DNA of 64,000 bases from Niveibacterium sp. 24ML. Its GTDB lineage: Bacteria; Pseudomonadota; Gammaproteobacteria; Burkholderiales; Rhodocyclaceae. Of the stretch, positions 57,626 through 64,000 are shown piece after piece; the first letter of the stretch is position 1, and each line of letters opens with the position of its first letter. The DNA lies in the NCBI RefSeq assembly GCF_026586805.1, contig NZ_JAPFHA010000006.1, forward strand, positions 62,001-126,000. The letters are read 5' to 3'. The notes beneath the pieces are model-generated. The model was not told the DNA's origin. It made no database searches and saw only the letters and a program-made list of their open reading frames with translations. The translations under genes were made by a program, and so were the position numbers.

Positions 57626-59614
57626 CTAGCGGAAGCGCAGGATCGGCTGATCCACCGAAAGACTCTCGCCCTGTTTGGCGAGCACTTCGGCTACAACACA
57701 ATCCTGCTCGGCTCGCAGTACGTTTTCCATTTTCATTGCTTCGATTGCTGCAAGCCGCTCCCCTGCCTTGACTTCCTGACCGACTGAAACAGCAAGATCG
57801 GTCAAAAGGCCCGGCATTGGGGACAAAAGGTACTTCGACAGGTCTGGCCGGGCTTTGCGCGGCATCAAGGAAAGCATCGCCGCTGCTTTGGGCGCCAGAA
57901 CCAGCGCATTGACGTTGATGCCCGCATGGAAGAGCTTCCAGTGCCAGCCGTGGCGTTCGACCTGCACGACGATCGGCTCGCCGTCCATCCAGCCTTCAAA
58001 GCGCGGCGAACCAAAGACCCAGTCGCCCACCAGCGTGTGCCGCAGATCACCGCAGCGCACCCGCTGCCCGCCTTCGATGTCTTCAAGTTCAACGTTGAAG
58101 CAGCGGTCGCGGATCTGCACAATGTAGTGATTGCCGACCTTGCGCGGATGCCCGGGCAGCTGGTCTGAAATCTGCGTCTCGCGCATATCGGTACGGCGGT
58201 ACAGCGCCGCCGCCACCGCGGCCATGCGGCTCAACTCCGCGTCTTCCGCCGGCGCGCCGGTAAAGCCGTGTGGGTACTCCTCGGCGATGAAGGCGGTGGT
58301 GAAGTTGCCGGAGCGGAAGCGCGGGTGGCGCAGCAGCGCGGCCTGCAGCGGAATGTTGCTGGCGACGCCGCGGATCACGAAGGCATCCAGCGCCGAGCGC
58401 ATGCGGCTGATCGCTTCCTCGCGGCTTGCGCCGTGGGTGATCAGCTTGGCGATCATCGAGTCGTAGTACATCGAGATCTCACCGCCCTCATACACCCCGG
58501 TATCCACCCGCACCATCCCCGGCATATCTTGCGGGGGGCGGTAGGTCACCAGGCGGCCGGTGGAGGGCAGGTAGCCGCGGAAGGGGTTCTCTGCGTTGAT
58601 GCGGCATTCCATCGCCCAGCCGTCGCGCTTGATCTCTTCCTGCGTGAAGGCGAGCTTCTCGCCGGCCGCCACGCGCAGCATCTGCTCGACCAGATCGAGG
58701 CCGGTGATCATCTCGGTCACCGGGTGCTCAACCTGCAGGCGGGTGTTCATCTCGAGGAAGTAGAAGCTCATGTCCTTGCCGACGACAAACTCCACCGTGC
58801 CGGCCGACTGATACTTCACCGCCTTCGCCAAGGCCACCGCCTGCTCGCCCATCGCACGGCGCACTTCTTCGGTGAGGAAGGGGCTGGGCGCCTCTTCAAT
58901 CACCTTCTGGTGCCGGCGCTGGATCGAGCACTCGCGTTCCCACAGATACACGGTGTTGCCGTGCGCATCGCCGAGCACCTGGATTTCGATGTGGCGCGGC
59001 TCTTCGACGAATTTTTCGATGAACACGCGATCGTCGCCGAAGGCGTTGCGCGCTTCATTGCGGCAGGAGGCGAAGCCCTCGTGCGCCTCCTGGTCGTTGT
59101 ACGCGACCCGCAAGCCCTTGCCGCCGCCACCGGCGGAGGCCTTGATCATCACCGGGTAGCCGATGCCCTGCGCAATCTTCACCGCCTGCTCGGGCGTGTC
59201 GATCGCGTCGTTGTAACCGGGGATGGTGTTGACCTTGGCTTCGAGCGCGAGCTTTTTCGACGCGATCTTGTCGCCCATCGCCGCAATCGAGTAATGCTTG
59301 GGCCCGATGAAGACGATGCCCTCTTCCTCGACGCGGCGCGCGAAGTCCTCGTTCTCGGACAGGAAGCCGTAACCCGGATGCACCGCTTGGGCGCCGGTCT
59401 GCTTGCAGGCCGCGATGATCTTGTCACCGACGAGGTAGGACTCTTTCGAGGGTGCCGGGCCGATGCACACGGCCTCGTCCGCCATCTCGACATGACGCGC
59501 GTCGCGGTCAGCCTCGGAATACACCGCGACGGTCTTGATGCCCATCTTGCGGGCGGTCTTGATGACGCGGCAGGCGATTTCGCCGCGGTTAGCGATCAGA
59601 ATTTTGTCGAACAT
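57626..59614 (-). CDS. pccA: Propionyl-CoA carboxylase alpha (biotin carboxylase/BCCP) subunit
   Basis: This subunit carboxylates biotin with bicarbonate and ATP and carries the biotin. The 662-residue protein has the biotin carboxylase N-terminus (MFDKILIANRGEIACRVIKT), the glycine-rich ATP-grasp loop ASAGGGGKGLRV, the metal/ATP region FLEMNTRLQVEHPVTEMITG, and a C-terminal biotinyl domain with AIEAMKMEN, biotin on K628. The start was set at MFDKILIAN, with AAGGAT upstream; the longer frame runs into a repeat. Pairing with the next gene makes propionyl-CoA (or 3-methylcrotonyl/acetyl-CoA) the substrate; the mutase cluster favours propionyl-CoA. Confidence 0.92.
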   Translation of the reverse strand: MFDKILIANRGEIACRVIKTARKMGIKTVAVYSEADRDARHVEMADEAVCIGPAPSKESYLVGDKIIAACKQTGAQAVHPGYGFLSENEDFARRVEEEGIVFIGPKHYSIAAMGDKIASKKLALEAKVNTIPGYNDAIDTPEQAVKIAQGIGYPVMIKASAGGGGKGLRVAYNDQEAHEGFASCRNEARNAFGDDRVFIEKFVEEPRHIEIQVLGDAHGNTVYLWERECSIQRRHQKVIEEAPSPFLTEEVRRAMGEQAVALAKAVKYQSAGTVEFVVGKDMSFYFLEMNTRLQVEHPVTEMITGLDLVEQMLRVAAGEKLAFTQEEIKRDGWAMECRINAENPFRGYLPSTGRLVTYRPPQDMPGMVRVDTGVYEGGEISMYYDSMIAKLITHGASREEAISRMRSALDAFVIRGVASNIPLQAALLRHPRFRSGNFTTAFIAEEYPHGFTGAPAEDAELSRMAAVAAALYRRTDMRETQISDQLPGHPRKVGNHYIVQIRDRCFNVELEDIEGGQRVRCGDLRHTLVGDWVFGSPRFEGWMDGEPIVVQVERHGWHWKLFHAGINVNALVLAPKAAAMLSLMPRKARPDLSKYLLSPMPGLLTDLAVSVGQEVKAGERLAAIEAMKMENVLRAEQDCVVAEVLAKQGESLSVDQPILRFR

Positions 59615-59627
59615 TGAGAATCCTTTC

Positions 59628-59712
59628 ACCGCAGAGGCGCAGAGACGCAAAGGGCCGCAAAGGAAACGAGAACGCGGCTCTGCGGCCCTCTGCACCTCGG
59701 CGTCTCTGCGGT
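59628..59712. repeat. Palindromic intergenic repeat upstream of pccA
   Basis: A 21-bp arm at 59628-59648 and its inverted partner GCGTCTCTGCGGT at 59700-59712 bracket an 85-bp element. The left arm is identical to that at 62332-62352. Confidence 0.75.
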
Positions 59713-59732
59713 AAGAACCGGTCTCCGGCCAC

Positions 59733-61265
<1,533 letters not shown>

Positions 61266-61358
61266 GTAAGTCCCCCAGATTGTCGTGTCGCCGCCGGCCA
61301 TGCCCGCAGCGATGCGTCCCCCGACGCGGCGCCCTGCAATGCAGCCGGCCCCCCGCCC

Positions 61359-62333
61359 TTACTGCTCCGCCCGGCGCAACAGCTCCCCAGCCGCTGCGCC
61401 CGGCGTCGTATCCCCTCGTTCCACCGCTTCGCTGAGCGCACCCAGCGCAGCCCGCACCGCGGGGTGGGCATCGAAGCGCGCCTTGAGCCCGCTTTCGATC
61501 AGCGCCCACATCCACGCCACCGCCTGCGTGCGCCGCTTGGCGGCAAAATCGCCGCTCGCCTGCATCGTGTCGCGATAGCGCTCCACCGTTTCCCAGAAGG
61601 ATGCGACACCTTCCTGACGCAAGGCTGAAAGCGCCAGCACCGGTGGCGTCCAAGCCGCGTTCTGCGGACGCAGCATCGTCAGTGCTGAGCGGATCTGCCC
61701 CTGTGCCAGCGCCGCCGCGTTCGGGTCAATGTCCGCTTTGTTGATGACGATGAGGTCGGCCAGCTCGATCACGCCCTTCTTGATCGCCTGCAGATCGTCG
61801 CCCGCGTTGGGCAGTTGCAGCAGGCAGAAGAGATCCGTCATGCCGGCCACGGTCGTCTCGCTCTGGCCCACGCCCACGGTTTCGACGATCACGACATCGA
61901 AGCCTGCCGCCTCGCACAAGAGCATCGCCTCACGGGTACGCTCCGCGACACCGCCCAGACTGCCCGACGAGGGCGAGGGGCGGATGTAGGCCTCGATGCG
62001 CTGAGAGAGCCCTTCCATGCGCGTCTTGTCGCCCAGGATCGAACCGCCAGTCACGCTGGAACTCGGGTCGACCGCCAGCACCGCGACGCGATGGCCGCGC
62101 TCGATCAACCACAGGCCGAGCGCTTCAATGAAGGTGGATTTGCCAACGCCCGGCACGCCGGAGATACCCAGCCGCAGCGCCTTGCCGGTGCGAGGCAGCA
62201 CCGCCTGCAGCACGGCGTCTGCCTGTGCGCGGTGATCGGCGCGAGTGGATTCGGCAAGCGTGATCGCCTTGGCGAGCGCGCGGCGATTGCCGGCGATGAG
62301 ATCAGCGGCGAGGGGGTGGACGTCTGTAATCAC
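61359..62333 (-). CDS. meaB: Methylmalonyl-CoA mutase G-protein chaperone
   Basis: MeaB-type GTPases (ArgK family) load and protect the cobalamin of methylmalonyl-CoA mutase. The 324-residue protein has the P-loop [18 protein letters not shown], the VDPSS segment, [20 protein letters not shown] and NKAD base-specificity motif. The start is GTG (residues [11 protein letters not shown]), and the start codon sits at the edge of a palindromic repeat with no good ribosome binding site. It lies between the mutase and pccB. Confidence 0.93.
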   Translation of the reverse strand: MITDVHPLAADLIAGNRRALAKAITLAESTRADHRAQADAVLQAVLPRTGKALRLGISGVPGVGKSTFIEALGLWLIERGHRVAVLAVDPSSSVTGGSILGDKTRMEGLSQRIEAYIRPSPSSGSLGGVAERTREAMLLCEAAGFDVVIVETVGVGQSETTVAGMTDLFCLLQLPNAGDDLQAIKKGVIELADLIVINKADIDPNAAALAQGQIRSALTMLRPQNAAWTPPVLALSALRQEGVASFWETVERYRDTMQASGDFAAKRRTQAVAWMWALIESGLKARFDAHPAVRAALGALSEAVERGDTTPGAAAGELLRRAEQ

Positions 62334-62521
62334 CGCAGAGGCGCAGAGACGCCGAGGGCCGCGGAGGGCGGCGAAGCATTGCGGAACGATGCGTGATTCC
62401 CACGAAGGCGGGAATCCTGCGGGTTTGACGGAGCAGAACTTAGCGCATGAACGCCGCCCGTGGCGGGTTGACGCATGGTCTCGTCCTCTGCGGCCCTCTG
62501 CGTCCTTTGCGTCTCTGCGGT
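62332..62521. repeat. Palindromic intergenic repeat overlapping the meaB start
   Basis: A 21-bp arm at 62332-62352, identical to that at 59628-59648, and GCGTCTCTGCGGT at 62509-62521 bracket 190 bp. Inside is a second hairpin, GATTCCC (62395-62401) with GGGAATC (62410-62416). The left arm overlaps the meaB GTG by two bases. Confidence 0.75.
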
Positions 62522-62537
62522 CAGAAGCATCCTCTCC

Positions 62538-64000
62538 TCACCCAGCAATGCGTTTGCGAATCTGCGCGAGCACCTCGCGCGCCGCAGTCGGAATCGGCGT
62601 GCCCGGCCCGAAAATGCCGGCCGCACCCGCGTTGAACAAGAAGTCGTAGTCCTGCGCTGGGATCACGCCGCCGACAAACACGACAATGTCGTCCGCGCCC
62701 TGCGCCTTCAATGCGCTAATGAGCTGCGGCACCAGGGTCTTGTGGCCGGCCGCCAGCGTCGACACGCCGATCGCGTGCACGTCGTTTTCGACCGCGTGGC
62801 GGGCGGCTTCGTCCGGCGTCTGGAACAACGGGCCGATGTCGACATCGAAGCCGAGGTCGGCAAAGGCCGAAGCCACCACCTTGGCACCGCGGTCGTGACC
62901 ATCCTGCCCCAGCTTGGCGACCATGATGCGCGGGCGGCGCCCCTGCTCGGCGGCGAAGGTTTCGATCTCGCCCTTCAGCGATTGCCAGTCTTCCTGCCCT
63001 TCCACGACGCCTCCGTACACCCCACTGACGGTTTGCGGATTGGCGCGATGACGGCCCCACACCTTTTCCAGCGCGTCCGACACTTCGCCCACGGTGGCGC
63101 GTGCGCGCACCGCGTCGATCGACAGAGCAAGCAGATTGCCTTCTCCGGTTTCGGCACAACGCGTCAGCGCATCGAGGCAAGCCTGCACGCGAGCCGCGTC
63201 GCGGCCAGCACGGACCGACTTTAGGCGCGCGATCTGCGACTCACGGACCGCGGTGTTGTCGATATCGAGGATATCGACTGCATCCTGCTTCGCGAGCTTG
63301 TACTTGTTGACGCCGACGATCACATCCTTGCCCGAGTCGATGCGCGCCTGCTTCTCGGCCGCGCACTTCTCGACCTGCAGCTTGGCCCAGCCCGATTCAA
63401 CGGCCTTGGTCATGCCACCCATCTTCTCGATCTCTTCGATCAGCGCCCAGGCCTTGTCGGCCATTTCCTGCGTCAGCGTCTCCATCATGTAGGAGCCGGC
63501 CCAGGGGTCGACCACGTTACAGATGTGGGTCTCTTCCTGGATGATGATCTGGGTGTTGCGCGCGATGCGGGCCGAAAACTCGGTCGGCAGCGCGATCGCC
63601 TCGTCGAGCGCGTTGGTGTGCAGCGACTGCGTGCCGCCAAACACCGCCGCCATTGCCTCGATCGTGGTGCGCACCACGTTGTTGTACGGGTCCTGCTCGG
63701 TGAGCGACCAGCCGGAGGTCTGGCTGTGGGTGCGCAGCATCTTCGACTTCGCGCTCTTCGCGCCGAAGCCCTGCATGATCTTGTGCCACAGCAGGCGGCC
63801 GGCGCGCATCTTGGCGACTTCGAGATAGAAGTTCATGCCGACCGCCCAGAAGAAGGACAGCCGCCCGGCGAAGGCGTCGACATCGAGCCCGCTTTTCACG
63901 CCGGTGCGCACGTATTCCATGCCGTCGGCCAGCGTGAAGGCCAGCTCGATTGCCTGGTTCGCACCGGCTTCCTGGATGTGGTAGCCGGAGATCGAAATCG
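62538..64000 (-). CDS. scpA: Methylmalonyl-CoA mutase, cut by the right edge
   Basis: The enzyme isomerises methylmalonyl-CoA to succinyl-CoA with adenosylcobalamin. About 486 C-terminal residues are visible. The frame is open to the window end and carries [40 protein letters not shown] and [20 protein letters not shown] of the barrel domain. The C-terminal cobalamin-binding domain has [20 protein letters not shown], containing the D-x-H-x-x-G motif. It is the first gene seen in the propionate operon. The N-terminus is off the window. Confidence 0.95.
   Translation of the reverse strand, partial: ISISGYHIQEAGANQAIELAFTLADGMEYVRTGVKSGLDVDAFAGRLSFFWAVGMNFYLEVAKMRAGRLLWHKIMQGFGAKSAKSKMLRTHSQTSGWSLTEQDPYNNVVRTTIEAMAAVFGGTQSLHTNALDEAIALPTEFSARIARNTQIIIQEETHICNVVDPWAGSYMMETLTQEMADKAWALIEEIEKMGGMTKAVESGWAKLQVEKCAAEKQARIDSGKDVIVGVNKYKLAKQDAVDILDIDNTAVRESQIARLKSVRAGRDAARVQACLDALTRCAETGEGNLLALSIDAVRARATVGEVSDALEKVWGRHRANPQTVSGVYGGVVEGQEDWQSLKGEIETFAAEQGRRPRIMVAKLGQDGHDRGAKVVASAFADLGFDVDIGPLFQTPDEAARHAVENDVHAIGVSTLAAGHKTLVPQLISALKAQGADDIVVFVGGVIPAQDYDFLFNAGAAGIFGPGTPIPTAAREVLAQIRKRIAG

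Overview
The window looks like chromosomal DNA of a high-GC betaproteobacterium, most likely near Rhodocyclales (Azoarcus/Thauera/Niveibacterium-like). This rests on the ribosomal and RNA polymerase gene order, a fused IorA-IorB indolepyruvate oxidoreductase, a PhaM-type polyhydroxyalkanoate granule protein and a propionyl-CoA/methylmalonyl-CoA cluster. The taxonomic placement is an inference; no 16S gene is present.

1-8.4 kb is an integrated, phage-satellite-like element whose left end lies outside the window. It has a P4-type tyrosine integrase at its right edge, two Mor-family activators, three AlpA-like regulators, two copies of a three-gene cassette joined by ATGA overlaps, a coiled-coil protein, and an orphan phage major-capsid-like protein with no protease, portal, terminase or tail gene in view. 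Both cassettes are preceded by an array of five GGTGCA-type hexamers spaced about 10.5 bp apart. This is the least ordinary part of the window.

8.5-12.4 kb holds zapD, coaE, a SPOR-domain membrane protein and an exported flavoprotein-like lipoprotein, all on the minus strand. 12.5-44.8 kb is one continuous minus-strand block of information-processing genes. In transcription order it reads tRNA-Tyr, tRNA-Gly, tRNA-Thr, tuf, tRNA-Trp, secE, nusG, rplK, rplA, rplJ, rplL, rpoB, rpoC, rpsL, rpsG, fusA, tuf, rpsJ, then the S10, spc and alpha operons to rplQ. Promoter-plus-attenuator leaders can be read before rplC and before rplN, and a partial terminator lies between rplL and rpoB.

45-57.4 kb is on the plus strand: fused IorAB, a periplasmic protein fusing two kinds of binding-protein fold, a membrane methyltransferase, a ParA-like ATPase/PhaM/FIST operon, an HlyD remnant followed by an orphan gene, a VOC-family protein, and a TerB-like protein with a membrane hairpin. 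57.6-64 kb is on the minus strand and encodes the propionyl-CoA to succinyl-CoA route: methylmalonyl-CoA mutase (cut by the right edge), its G-protein chaperone MeaB, and both propionyl-CoA carboxylase subunits. The same palindromic repeat lies just upstream of the meaB and carboxylase alpha starts.
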